A stretch of 64,000 bases of DNA, taken from NCBI RefSeq assembly GCF_001468465.1, contig NZ_LNSA01000001.1:186001-250000 (forward strand), written 5' to 3'. The DNA is from Sphingopyxis sp. H115 (GTDB lineage Bacteria; Pseudomonadota; Alphaproteobacteria; Sphingomonadales; Sphingomonadaceae). The number at the start of each line of letters is the position of its first letter. Position 1 is the stretch's first letter. A model generated the notes under the pieces. It was given only the letters and a program-made list of their open reading frames with translations, was not told where the DNA came from and made no database searches. The translations under genes were made by a program, and so were the position numbers. Shown here one piece after another: positions 35,259 to 44,213 of the stretch.

Positions 35259-36418
35259 CGTGCCGCGTCCTCCGCCGATTTCAGCAATGCGACATTGGCC
35301 TTTTCGGTGGGCGACAACGATACATTATCGGTCGTGGCGCGATACCAGCCGAACTGGGCGAAATGGGCTTGGAGGGCGGGATCCCTGAACCGCAACCCAT
35401 GCCGCGCGAATATCTCGTTGCGGGCGATGCGAAGCTCCAGTGCGCTGTAATTGCCTAGCTCTTCCGCACTCAGCAGCCGGTCGGCGGAATCCGGGATGAC
35501 GACCCCGCTGCCGCCGACGCCGGTTGGCGCCGCGACGATAGGCGCGGCAGCCGCGCCGCCCTCGATCAGCCGGATATATTTGCGGAACATGAAGCCGGTG
35601 GTGCCGTCGGCCTTGCGGACGCGCCACCACTGCCCCGGCTGGCTATATGTGAGGAACTTCTCACCCTCCAGCACCTTGCCGACGATCGCGGTCTTTGTGC
35701 TTTTTCCTGCCCGGATATTGGTGAAGCCGTCCGGGTCCTCGATCGTGGCGGCGAGCGTGAAGGCTTCGGCAGGCTGGCGATCGGCCTGGGCGGCGGGCTC
35801 ATCGGAGGTCGGTGTCGACGATATGGCCGCGATCGCTGCTTCCGATTTTTCCGGGGGCGTTGCGGCCGGTTGCAACAATTTCCATGCGAGCAGCGCGACC
35901 GCAATGGTCGCAAGGCCCAGCAGTGCCCACGGCAGGAAGGATGTCTTGTGCCCCGCCGGGCGGGCTTCGGCGTCCCTGCCCTTGGGCGTCGGAGGCGACT
36001 TTGGTGCCGCAACCGGTGCCGCAGCCTCGCGACCGCACAGTTCCTCAAGGCTCATCAGGACTTTTCGCCAGCCGCGATGGTCCGGGTCGCCGTGCCAGTC
36101 GCTGAGATCGGCAAACTGGATCTGGTTGAAGGGCAGCGGCGGCATCACATCGTCGATCGCCGTCTGCACCAGCTTTTTCTGGTTACGCGCGACGTCTGCC
36201 TCGGCGCGTACCCATTCGGACTGCGCCGATGTGTGCGACCAGACGACGATCGCCGCTTTGGCGCTGCCGATCTTTTCGGCGATCACGTCGCCATAGGACC
36301 GGTGCGGCGGCAGTTCGGCGTCCCACCAAACGTCATAGCCCGCCGCCGCGACCGCAGCTGCGATATCCGCGACCCGCGCCTTGTTGTCGCGCGAGTAGGA
36401 AATGAACACATCGACCAT
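35255..36418 (-). CDS. Membrane TIR-domain protein with SH3b and YARHG domains
   Basis: 387 residues. The TIR domain (about 1-125) starts DVFISYSRDN and has the helix SAQSEWVRAEADVA; W69-x3-E73 puts Glu73 where TIR NADases have their catalytic Glu. Next come a linker, one membrane helix (161-183, LPWALLGLATIAVALLAW), an SH3b domain (225-286, FTNIRAGKS to FMFRKYIRL) and a YARHG domain (315-381, RIARNEIFARHGLRF). With a cytosolic N-terminus, SH3b and YARHG would be periplasmic, where they could contact cell wall. It is first in a two-gene operon with the cyclase. Signalling or defence roles are both possible. Confidence 0.85.
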   Translation of the reverse strand: MVDVFISYSRDNKARVADIAAAVAAAGYDVWWDAELPPHRSYGDVIAEKIGSAKAAIVVWSHTSAQSEWVRAEADVARNQKKLVQTAIDDVMPPLPFNQIQFADLSDWHGDPDHRGWRKVLMSLEELCGREAAAPVAAPKSPPTPKGRDAEARPAGHKTSFLPWALLGLATIAVALLAWKLLQPAATPPEKSEAAIAAISSTPTSDEPAAQADRQPAEAFTLAATIEDPDGFTNIRAGKSTKTAIVGKVLEGEKFLTYSQPGQWWRVRKADGTTGFMFRKYIRLIEGGAAAAPIVAAPTGVGGSGVVIPDSADRLLSAEELGNYSALELRIARNEIFARHGLRFRDPALQAHFAQFGWYRATTDNVSLSPTEKANVALLKSAEDAAR

Positions 36419-36477
36419 CGGCTAGCCCCCTGTTGTGAAGAGGCTAGCCGTCCGTCAATCGATTTTCCAGCCAGACT

Positions 36478-38199
36478 TCAGAATACCGCCCTGGGCGCCT
36501 CTTCCTTCATCATCGCCGCGCGAACCATCGGAATCGGCGGGCCGCCGTAGGACAGGAATTCGTCATGAAATGCCTTCCATTTCGTCCGGTCGCCTTTGGT
36601 CCAATCCTCGCGGAGCTTGCGAATCATCAGCTTGCCCATGGTGTAGTTGAGGTAAGCGGGGTCATAGGTGCCGCGCGCCGCCTGCTGCCGCGAATTGCCC
36701 TCGTCCTGATAGCATTGTTCCTTGAACAGCTTTTCGGACTCCGCGACGGTCATGCCCTTGGTGTGCAGGCCGATCGCCGAGAGGTAGCGGCAATCGCGCA
36801 GGAGCGCGTTCGACAGCTGGCCGATATGCGTTTCGAGATCGCCTTCGCCGAGCCCAGCATCCCACATCATCTCCTCGGTATAATGTGCCCAACCTTCGGC
36901 AAAGGCATAGCCCACGAACAGCTTGCCGAAGATGCTTTCGGCGCGGTTCGAATGGAGGAAATTGAGGAAGTGGCCCGGCCACACCTCGTGCACTGAGGTA
37001 AAAAGCAGGTCCTTCTTGCCAGGAATGAACGCGTCCTGCGTTGCCTTGTCCCACGCCGGATCGGGCGGCGAGATGTAGTAGACCGACGGCAGGCCTTTCT
37101 CATAAGGTCCCGGAATGTCGATATAAGCGCTGTTTTGCCGGTTGTAGGGCGGCGATTCCTCGACCTGCGCCTGTTCGGTTCCCGGGATCGATACGATATC
37201 CTTTTCGACCAAGAAGGCGCGCAGGACCGGGAGCTGGCGCCGTGCCTCGGCGACGGGGCCGTCGGCGGGCTTGTCGGCGTTCATCTTCTTCATGCAATCG
37301 GTGATCGTCATCCCCGCAGCATAGGTGGCGCAGGCGGCCTTCAGCGCATCCTGGTTGCGCTTGAGGTCGGCCTGGCCAATGCGCTCAAGCTCGTCGAGCG
37401 GGGTGTCGACGCCTTCGTTGGTCAGGATCATCTTCGCAAATTTGTCGGCGCCGAGCGCATAGCCGTCGGGGGTGCCGGGCTGTGATCCGACATATTCGGC
37501 AAGGTCGGTCATCGCCGCGCCGGCCTTGGCCACCGCTTCGTCGAACTGCTTTTGCAGCGCTTCGTCCTTGACCGAGGCAAACGCCGCCTTGGCGTCGCCC
37601 TTATAATAATCGGCAAAGCCGCCGAAGCCGGCAGTGCCATATTTGACGAAGGTCGCAGGCAGCGGAAGTTTCAGGTTCGCCTTGATCTGCGCCGCCGCCG
37701 CCGGGACTTTTTCGGCATAGGCGATGAATGCCTTCATCCGCGTCGCCGCGTCGGCGTAGGGGCGCGCAATATAGACGTTGGGGTCGAGCGCGCCGGTGTA
37801 GAAGGCCGGGTTCTTCTGCGCAAAATCGGTATCGCGGAGGAAGAAGAGCTGGCCTTGCGCGACATGGACCAGATAGTCGCGCTCAAACTTTTCGGCATCG
37901 GTCATCTCGCCATCGAACGCCTTGGCGTCGGCGATCGCCTTTTCCAGATAAGCGGCCTGTTTTTCGAGCCCTTCGGGCGACCAGTCGGGAAGTTGGCCGT
38001 CGAACTCATGCTTGCCCTGATAGACCGCAAAATTGGGATTCAGCGGAAAGTAGCCAGCAAGGAACTGATCGCGAAATTCAGTCCAGTTCTTCGCGCTTGG
38101 CGCGGTTGCCGATTCATTTTTCGAGGCATTGCACGCGGTAAGGGCCAGCAGCGTGGCGGCCATCGCCGTGCTGCCCAGACGGGCCAATTTGCTTTTCAT
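36478..38199 (-). CDS. DUF885 family lipoprotein (predicted zinc peptidase)
   Basis: 573 residues. The N-terminus MKSKLARLGSTAMAATLLAL ends in lipobox LTAC, so it is a lipoprotein of the periplasm. DUF885 proteins resemble gluzincin peptidases: HEVWPGHF provides the HExxxGH zinc motif, and AEGWAHYTEEM carries a downstream Glu. ATG 38199 with GGGAG 8 nt upstream is the start; the longer frame is noise. It is transcribed in the same direction as the TIR operon that follows (59-nt gap), so co-transcription is possible, and is divergent from the MFS gene. The substrate is unknown. Confidence 0.88.
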   Translation of the reverse strand: MKSKLARLGSTAMAATLLALTACNASKNESATAPSAKNWTEFRDQFLAGYFPLNPNFAVYQGKHEFDGQLPDWSPEGLEKQAAYLEKAIADAKAFDGEMTDAEKFERDYLVHVAQGQLFFLRDTDFAQKNPAFYTGALDPNVYIARPYADAATRMKAFIAYAEKVPAAAAQIKANLKLPLPATFVKYGTAGFGGFADYYKGDAKAAFASVKDEALQKQFDEAVAKAGAAMTDLAEYVGSQPGTPDGYALGADKFAKMILTNEGVDTPLDELERIGQADLKRNQDALKAACATYAAGMTITDCMKKMNADKPADGPVAEARRQLPVLRAFLVEKDIVSIPGTEQAQVEESPPYNRQNSAYIDIPGPYEKGLPSVYYISPPDPAWDKATQDAFIPGKKDLLFTSVHEVWPGHFLNFLHSNRAESIFGKLFVGYAFAEGWAHYTEEMMWDAGLGEGDLETHIGQLSNALLRDCRYLSAIGLHTKGMTVAESEKLFKEQCYQDEGNSRQQAARGTYDPAYLNYTMGKLMIRKLREDWTKGDRTKWKAFHDEFLSYGGPPIPMVRAAMMKEEAPRAVF

Positions 38200-38326
38200 T
38201 CGAATGTCTCCCTGACTTCTGCGTCGGGTCTTTTGCCAGCCGGTGCGGGGAATGACACCCGAGAATCGACAAACGGCAAAGCTATGCATCTGGACAGGTG
38301 CGAAAAGCGGGCTACGGCGATCAGCG

Positions 38327-39640
38327 ATGGCGACGATCCCCCCACCCGAAGGCGAAGAACCGGTGATCCCGGAAGCGGCGCCCAAAGCCCCCTCTCCGCT
38401 CAGCTTTCCCGACTTCCGCTATTTCTGGCTCGCGCGCTTCACCGCGGTGATGGCGACGATCGCGATGGTCGTGGTGATCGGCTACCAGCTCTACGACACC
38501 GCGCGCACCGACTACGGCATGTCGATCAAAGAGGCGTCGTTCCAACTCGGGCTGCTCGGCCTCTTCCAGTTCGTGCCGCTCGCGATCCTGACGCCGGTGG
38601 CCGGCTGGGCGGCCGATCGTTTCGAACGGCGCAGCGTCGCGATCTTTTCGAACCTGATCGACCTGTTGATCGCCGCGACGCTCGGCTGGTTCACCTGGAC
38701 CGATGGGCTGACGTTGCCCCTGCTCTTCGGCCTCGCCGCGCTCCACGGCGTCGCGCGCGTCTTCTCGGGGCCGGCGATGAGCGCGATCGCCCCCAATATC
38801 GTACCTCCAGCAGTCCTGCCGCGCGCGATCGCGATGAGCAGCATCGCGTGGCAATCGGCGTCGGTGATCGGCCCCGCCGCGGGCGGGCTCATCTATGCCG
38901 CGCATCCCGGGTCGGTGTATGTTTTCTCGGCGATGCTCCTAGCCATCTCGGCCTTCACGCTGAGCCGCGTCCGCCCAGTGCTCCCGCCCCCGCCCGAGGT
39001 CCGCCGCCACCCGCTGCGCGAAATGGTCGACGGCCTGCAGTTCGTGTGGGTCGAGCGCTTCCTTCTCGGCACGATCACGCTCGACCTGTTCGCCGTGCTG
39101 CTCGCGGGCGCCACGGCGATGTTCCCCGTCTTCGCGCGCGACATATTGCACGCCGGCCCTGAAGGCGCGGGCCTAATGCGCGCCGCCGTTGCGGCGGGGT
39201 CGGTGGCGGTTGCCGTCGGCCTCGCGATCCGACCGATCGAGCGCAACGTCGGGGTGAAGATGCTGTGGGCGGTGGCGGTATTCGGCGCGGGGACGGTGGT
39301 CTTCGGCCTCTCGACCAATCTCATCCTTTCGCTGGCCGTGCTTGTGCTGATGGGTGCCGCCGACATGTTTTCGGTCTTCGTGCGCGGCACGCTTATACAG
39401 CTCAACACCCCCGACCATATGCGCGGCCGCGTCAGCGCCGCTTCGGGCCTCGCGATTTCGGCGTCGAATGAACTTGGCGAGATGCGCGCCGGGGCGATGG
39501 CCGCTGCGTTGGGGCCGGTCGGCGCGGTCGTGATCGGCGGCGCTGGCGCGATCGGCGTGACGGCGCTATGGGCTTGGCTGTTCCCCGAACTGCGCCGGGC
39601 ACGCACCTTTGAACCCCAATTCAAGGCAGGATCGACATGA
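38327..39640 (+). CDS. MFS exporter (transmembrane secretion effector/EntS-like)
   Basis: 437 residues, 10-12 helices. The N-terminus [20 protein letters not shown] and the loop [20 protein letters not shown] fit the MFS_3/EntS-type exporter group. Such proteins export siderophores or drugs, but no biosynthetic cluster is nearby. ATG 38327 is used; the upstream in-frame stretch overlaps the divergent promoter. The stop overlaps the cysK start (ATGA), an odd coupling that suggests a link to cysteine or sulfur-compound export. That link is inference from position only. Confidence 0.8.
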   Translation: MATIPPPEGEEPVIPEAAPKAPSPLSFPDFRYFWLARFTAVMATIAMVVVIGYQLYDTARTDYGMSIKEASFQLGLLGLFQFVPLAILTPVAGWAADRFERRSVAIFSNLIDLLIAATLGWFTWTDGLTLPLLFGLAALHGVARVFSGPAMSAIAPNIVPPAVLPRAIAMSSIAWQSASVIGPAAGGLIYAAHPGSVYVFSAMLLAISAFTLSRVRPVLPPPPEVRRHPLREMVDGLQFVWVERFLLGTITLDLFAVLLAGATAMFPVFARDILHAGPEGAGLMRAAVAAGSVAVAVGLAIRPIERNVGVKMLWAVAVFGAGTVVFGLSTNLILSLAVLVLMGAADMFSVFVRGTLIQLNTPDHMRGRVSAASGLAISASNELGEMRAGAMAAALGPVGAVVIGGAGAIGVTALWAWLFPELRRARTFEPQFKAGST

Positions 39641-40557
39641 AAGCCAATTCCATCCTCGATACCATCGGCGACACGCCGCACATCCGTATGGCAAAGCTGT
39701 TTCCCGACGCCGAAGTCTGGGTGAAATCGGAGCGCAGCAATCCCGGCGGGTCGATCAAGGACCGGATCGGGCTCGCAATGATCGAAGCGGCCGAGCGCGA
39801 CGGCAGTTTGAAGGCCGGCGGCACGATCGTCGAGCCAACATCGGGCAACACCGGTATCGGCCTTGCGATGGCCGCGGCGGTCAAAGGCTACAAGCTGATC
39901 CTGGTCATGCCCGAAAGCATGTCGGTCGAGCGCCGGCGCCTGATGCTTGCCTATGGCGCGACCTTCGACCTGACGCCGCGCGAAAAGGGCATGAAGGGCG
40001 CGATCGAGCGCGCGATCGAACTCGTCGAAACGACGCCCGGCGCCTGGATGCCGCAGCAGTTCGAAAATGAAGCGAACATCGACGTCCATGTCCGTACGAC
40101 GGGACCCGAAATTCTTGCCGATTTCAAGGATACGCCGATCGACGTACTCATCACCGGCGTCGGCACCGGCGGCCATATCACGGGCACCGCGCAATTCCTG
40201 AAAGAGCATTGGCCGAACCTCAAGGTCTTCGCGGTCGAGCCCGAAGCTTCACCGGTCATTTCGGGCGGCCAGCCCGCACCGCATCCGATCCAGGGCATCG
40301 GCGCGGGCTTCATCCCGCGTAACCTGCACACCGACCTGCTGGACGGGGTGATCAAGGTCGACGCTGGTGCAGCGAAAGATTTCGCGCGCCGCGCCGCGAC
40401 CGAGGAAGGCATGCTCGTCGGCATTTCGTCGGGCGCGACGCTGGCCGCCATCGCGCAGAAGCTGGCCGAACTGCCGCCGGGCAGCCGCGTTCTCGGCTTC
40501 AACTACGACACCGGCGAGCGCTATCTGTCGGTCCCCGATTTCCTCCCGGAGATTTGA
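39637..40557 (+). CDS. cysK: Cysteine synthase (O-acetylserine sulfhydrylase)
   Basis: 306-residue PLP enzyme that makes cysteine from O-acetylserine and sulfide. PLP lysine Lys41 lies in [10 protein letters not shown]; the substrate loop is [10 protein letters not shown]; the cofactor-phosphate loop is [10 protein letters not shown]. Length and motifs fit CysK, and the C-terminus includes the serine-containing ISSGATLAA loop. It is coupled to the upstream MFS gene by a 4-nt overlap. The sulfate-activation genes cysD-cysNC-cysQ lie 4 kb downstream on the other strand; together they cover part of assimilation. Confidence 0.93.
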   Translation: MKANSILDTIGDTPHIRMAKLFPDAEVWVKSERSNPGGSIKDRIGLAMIEAAERDGSLKAGGTIVEPTSGNTGIGLAMAAAVKGYKLILVMPESMSVERRRLMLAYGATFDLTPREKGMKGAIERAIELVETTPGAWMPQQFENEANIDVHVRTTGPEILADFKDTPIDVLITGVGTGGHITGTAQFLKEHWPNLKVFAVEPEASPVISGGQPAPHPIQGIGAGFIPRNLHTDLLDGVIKVDAGAAKDFARRAATEEGMLVGISSGATLAAIAQKLAELPPGSRVLGFNYDTGERYLSVPDFLPEI

Positions 40558-40566
40558 GGCCCCCTC

Positions 40567-41721
40567 GTGCGTTCCGTGGACGATCCATCGGCGTTGCCCG
40601 TCGGGCGCGACTGGACGGGCTGGCTGTTCGTCCTGATCGCCGCCGTCGCAATCGCCGCGGTCTTGTATCATAGCGGGGGGGGCATCGTCCGCGACGCCGC
40701 CGTGCGCCCGCATCCGGTTGCGCCGCCCGCCGATGTCGTTCCCGACGTGCCGCCGATGGAACTGGCGCCCGTTACCGAGGACGACGCGCGCGCCGCCAAT
40801 GCGCGCATCGCGCTGGTCACCAAGGGGTTCGTGGCGGCGCGACCGTTCGTCTATGCCGGTACTGGCGACGCGCGCTTGCGCGCCCGCGACTGCCTCGCCG
40901 CGGCGATGATCTATGAAGCGGGTGACGACAGCCGCGGGCAATTGTCGGTCGGACAGGTGGTGATCAACCGCGCGCGACATCCGGCCTTTCCGAAATCGAT
41001 CTGCGGCGTCGTGTTCCAGGGTGCCGAACGCCAGACGGGTTGCCAGTTCACCTTCACCTGCGACGGCGCGCTGGCGCGCCGCTATTCCGAAGCGGCGTGG
41101 CTGCGCGCACAGGTCAACGCCGACATGATGCTGTCAGGCCTGACCGATCCTTCGGTCGGCCTCGCCACCCATTATCATACCGACTGGGTGCGCCCCTATT
41201 GGAGCGACAGCCTCGAAAAGATCGCAATCGTCGATACGCATCTCTTCTTCCGCTGGCCGGGCTTCTGGGGCACGCCGGGGGCTTTTCGCGGCAGCGTGTC
41301 GGGCGAAGACGGCCCGATTGCGAAACTCGCTGCCCTGTCGCCGCTGCATGCGAACGCGATGGGGATCCCGACCGAACTCGTAACGGGCGTAGACGCCAAT
41401 GCTGCGGTCGGCGAAGCGCGCATCGTGACCGGCGCTGGCGAAAGCGCGGGCCGCGACACCATCTACACCCAGCTCGATCGCAAGGCGGCACCCGAAAGTT
41501 TCGTGACGACCGCGCTGCGCCTTTGCGGCGACAAGCCCTATTGCAAATTCATGGGCTGGACCAATCCAACCCTCAAACCCGACAGCGATGCGATGAGCGA
41601 CACGCAGCGCGCAGCGATGAGCTTTTCCTATCTGCGCGACGACAAGGCCGGGTTCGAAAAGGCGCTGTGGAATTGCAGCGAGTATAAGCGCGACGATGCA
41701 AGGCAGTGCATGAAGCGGTAA
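40567..41721 (+). CDS. SleB-like cell wall hydrolase with N-terminal membrane anchor
   Basis: 384 residues. A membrane helix (about 17-38, WTGWLFVLIAAVAIAAVLYH) anchors a periplasmic SleB/Hydrolase_2 domain: CLAAAMIYEAGDDSRGQLSV has the catalytic Glu region, then INRARHPAFPKSICGVVFQG, CQFTFTCDG and ATHYHTDWV. SleB enzymes cleave peptidoglycan as lytic transglycosylases or amidases. The C-terminal 130 residues are a less conserved extension. GTG 40567 is the start, 9 nt after cysK. A non-sporulating host implies a role in wall turnover. Confidence 0.87.
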   Translation: MRSVDDPSALPVGRDWTGWLFVLIAAVAIAAVLYHSGGGIVRDAAVRPHPVAPPADVVPDVPPMELAPVTEDDARAANARIALVTKGFVAARPFVYAGTGDARLRARDCLAAAMIYEAGDDSRGQLSVGQVVINRARHPAFPKSICGVVFQGAERQTGCQFTFTCDGALARRYSEAAWLRAQVNADMMLSGLTDPSVGLATHYHTDWVRPYWSDSLEKIAIVDTHLFFRWPGFWGTPGAFRGSVSGEDGPIAKLAALSPLHANAMGIPTELVTGVDANAAVGEARIVTGAGESAGRDTIYTQLDRKAAPESFVTTALRLCGDKPYCKFMGWTNPTLKPDSDAMSDTQRAAMSFSYLRDDKAGFEKALWNCSEYKRDDARQCMKR

Positions 41722-41778
41722 CGCCGGAATGGCGGGAATCTGCCTGACTTCACTCTGAAATCGCGTTCCGCGCAGCGC

Positions 41779-41833
41779 TAAAGCCACAAAAGCCCCGCGT
41801 GCGCGCGTCGAAACTGTGTCCTTTGTGGCTTTA
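41779..41833. other. Perfect 12-bp inverted repeat downstream of the sleB-like gene
   Basis: TAAAGCCACAAA (41779-41790) and TTTGTGGCTTTA (41822-41833) flank a 31-nt GC-rich loop. The gap 41722-42083 (362 nt) contains this structure and the repeat at 41971-42046 and no credible gene. No T-run follows, so a standard terminator is not indicated. Confidence 0.6.
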
Positions 41834-41970
41834 ACGCCATCCCAAGACCTGTTTGTGCAAGCGGACGATTTCAAAGAGCCGCCGAAGGCTGACACGGCGC
41901 GATAATGTAGGACAGCAATTTTTGGGGCGATGGCGGCTTAGGGGTGGTGAGCGGACGTCGGTTCCGCCTC

Positions 41971-42046
41971 CTCGTCACCCCGGACTTGATCCGGGGCCCA
42001 TGACCTCGACGCCGCGATGGATCCCGGATCAAGTCCGGGATGACGA
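41971..42046. repeat. REP-like inverted repeat, CCCGGACTTGATCCGGG type
   Basis: Two 17-nt arms pair perfectly: CCCGGACTTGATCCGGG (41979-41995) and its complement (42023-42039), within longer arms of about 31 nt that differ at only a few positions. Each arm is itself near-palindromic (CCGGA/TCCGG). It resembles the element at 16031-16102 and lies between convergent genes. Family as recalled from sphingomonad intergenic regions. Confidence 0.85.
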
Positions 42047-42083
42047 AGAAACAGTGTCCGCAATCGGTCGTTTGCCGACGCGC

Positions 42084-43226
42084 CTAGCCGTGCGGCTTGA
42101 TCAGATATTTCTCGCCCGTGCGTTTCGCATTATAGGCTTGCGCCGTTTCGACGTTCAGCGCGTCCGCCAGCGACACTTCATGGCTATAGTGACTTTTGAA
42201 CGTCGTCGTCAGCTCGTCGACGACGCGCTTGCGCATCCGGCCAACGACTTCCATGCCCGCCTTTGCCATGAAGGGGGTGAGCAGGAAGCCGCCGAGCGCC
42301 CAGGTCAGGCCGAAGCTGCGCGCCGAAAAGGTCGTCGGCGACAGGTCGAGCGCGCCATAGATATAGACCTGCTTGAACGTGTCCGAACCATAGCGGCTGT
42401 AGGTCGTCATGCGCTTGACCGCCGCCGCTTCCATCGCGGTCAGGATCTGACCCGCGAGCTTTCCGCCCCCGGTGGCATCGAAACCGATCGTCGCCCCCGT
42501 CTCGACGATCGCGTCGATCAACCGGTCCATGAAATCGTCGGCGCTGCTGTTGACGACATATTGGGCGCCGATCCCCTTCAATATTTCGACCTGCGCGTCG
42601 CTGCGGACGATGTTGACGAGCGGAATGCCGTCCTTCGCGCAAATCTTGACGAGCATCTGGCCGAGGTTCGATGCTGCGGCGGTGTGGACGATCGCGCTGT
42701 GATTTTCCATCCGCATCGTCTCGGTGAACGCAAGGCTGGTCAGCGGATTGACGAAGCAGGAGGCGCCGTCGGCGGGGTCGGTGCCGTCGGGAAGCGGCAT
42801 CACCATCTGCACGGGCAGGCAGCGATATTCGGCGTACATTTCGCCGCCGAGCAGAGCGACGGTCTTGCCGAGCAACGCCTGCGCCTCCGGCGAATCGCCT
42901 GCCGCGACGACGGTGCCGCAGCCTTCGTTGCCGATGGTGAGCGCGTCGCCGACGCGCCCGGCCATCGCGCGCATGCCCGCGGGCGGCACATCGGCGGTAA
43001 TGACGGGCAAGCCATCACGAGTGGAGGCGCGCGCGGTCGACATGTCGGCGCCGCCGAACAGCAAGCCGAGGTCCGACGGGTTGATCGGCGCGGCGAGCAC
43101 CTTCACGAGTACCTCATGCGGTTTGGGAGTCGGCATCGGACGACGCTCCAGCGACACTTCGAGCTGCCCTTCGGGCTTCACGAGCGTCAGCATCGTGAGG
43201 TTGGTTTCAGGCAGGTCGGTCATCAT
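42084..43226 (-). CDS. Medium-chain (zinc-binding-type) dehydrogenase
   Basis: 380 residues, MDR fold: an N-terminal GroES-like domain (PKPHEVLVKVLAAPINPSDL) and a Rossmann domain (HTAAASNLGQMLVKICAKDG, GFDATGGGKLAGQ). The catalytic-zinc Cys/His set of true alcohol dehydrogenases is not evident, and an insertion (about 53-85) follows the substrate strand. A quinone or enoyl reductase function is plausible; the substrate is unknown. ATG 43226 or 43223 follows GGGAG. It lies downstream of the SDR gene on the same strand, 114 nt apart. Confidence 0.75.
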   Translation of the reverse strand: MMTDLPETNLTMLTLVKPEGQLEVSLERRPMPTPKPHEVLVKVLAAPINPSDLGLLFGGADMSTARASTRDGLPVITADVPPAGMRAMAGRVGDALTIGNEGCGTVVAAGDSPEAQALLGKTVALLGGEMYAEYRCLPVQMVMPLPDGTDPADGASCFVNPLTSLAFTETMRMENHSAIVHTAAASNLGQMLVKICAKDGIPLVNIVRSDAQVEILKGIGAQYVVNSSADDFMDRLIDAIVETGATIGFDATGGGKLAGQILTAMEAAAVKRMTTYSRYGSDTFKQVYIYGALDLSPTTFSARSFGLTWALGGFLLTPFMAKAGMEVVGRMRKRVVDELTTTFKSHYSHEVSLADALNVETAQAYNAKRTGEKYLIKPHG

Positions 43227-43340
43227 GCGTCTCCCGTGTTCGGTTTCTCGATGAAACCGAAATAGGGCGGCAGAAGGACGCTGGCAATCGCCGGTTGCGA
43301 AAAATGCGGCCGGAATCGCGAAGCATCCGGCGCCGCCGCA

Positions 43341-44099
43341 TCATGTCAGCCGGACCGAGACCCCGCCATCGGCAATCATCGGGCTTCCCGTCACGAAACT
43401 CGACCGGTGAGACAAAAGAAACAGCGCCGCCTGCGCGATCTCGATGGCAGCCGCCATCCGCTTCATCGGATGCAATCCGGCTATAAACTCCTGCGCGGCA
43501 GGATCGTTCTCGCCTCCCATCGGCGTGATCGTGCCGCCGGGCAACAACGTGTTAACCCTTATGCCCTCGGCGGCATGGTCCGATGCCAGTGACCGGGCAA
43601 AGCCGATCAGCCCCGCCTTGGACGCCGCATAGGCCCCCATGCCGGGTAGGCCGCCGTTGCTGAAACCCACGAATGACGAGGTGAAGACGATCGAGCCCCC
43701 ACCGCGCGCCTTCATCGCCGGTACCTGGGCCTTGGCGGCCAGAAAGGCGGCGGTCAGGTTGACCGAGATCACGTCGGTCCAGTTGCCGATGGCCATATCA
43801 GAGACCGGCTGCATATCTCCGACGATGCCGGCATTGTTGAACGCGCCGTCCAGTCCGCCAAACGCCTTTCCGGCCAGATCGACAAGCGCCTTGGCATATC
43901 CCTCGTCCCTCACGTCGCCGGCGAGGAACACCGCCTGCCCACCGGCTTGGTGGATGGAATCGGCAAGGGCTTCGAGTTCGGCGCCGCGACGCGCGCCCAG
44001 CACCACATTCGCTCCTTCCGATGCAAACAGCTTCGCTGCCGCGGCGCCGATCCCGCTGCTCGCGCCGGTGACGATGATGGTCTTGTCTTCCAGTTCCAT
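43341..44099 (-). CDS. Short-chain dehydrogenase/reductase
   Basis: 252 residues of classical SDR fold. The nucleotide site is TGASSGIG (11-18), NNAGIVGDM marks strand 4, SSFVGF carries the catalytic Ser, and YAASKAG has the catalytic Tyr and Lys. The C-terminus FVTGSPMIADGGVSVRLT is a standard SDR end. GGAAAGG lies just before ATG 44099. The substrate (a hydroxy or keto compound) cannot be told from sequence. Confidence 0.87.
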   Translation of the reverse strand: MELEDKTIIVTGASSGIGAAAAKLFASEGANVVLGARRGAELEALADSIHQAGGQAVFLAGDVRDEGYAKALVDLAGKAFGGLDGAFNNAGIVGDMQPVSDMAIGNWTDVISVNLTAAFLAAKAQVPAMKARGGGSIVFTSSFVGFSNGGLPGMGAYAASKAGLIGFARSLASDHAAEGIRVNTLLPGGTITPMGGENDPAAQEFIAGLHPMKRMAAAIEIAQAALFLLSHRSSFVTGSPMIADGGVSVRLT

Positions 44100-44213
44100 G
44101 ATTTGCCTTTCCTGACATCGGTCAGGGCGCTCTATCGATGCAACGGAAGGCGCGGCGTCCCGATTCTTGCGCTTAAATCGCCTTTCGCGACAAGGAACCC
44201 GCTGCGCCCGGCG

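Noticed and set aside
37552..39162. 536-residue plus-strand frame spanning the DUF885-MFS junction
   Set aside because: It crosses the divergent promoter and runs out of frame through two genes with clear motifs.
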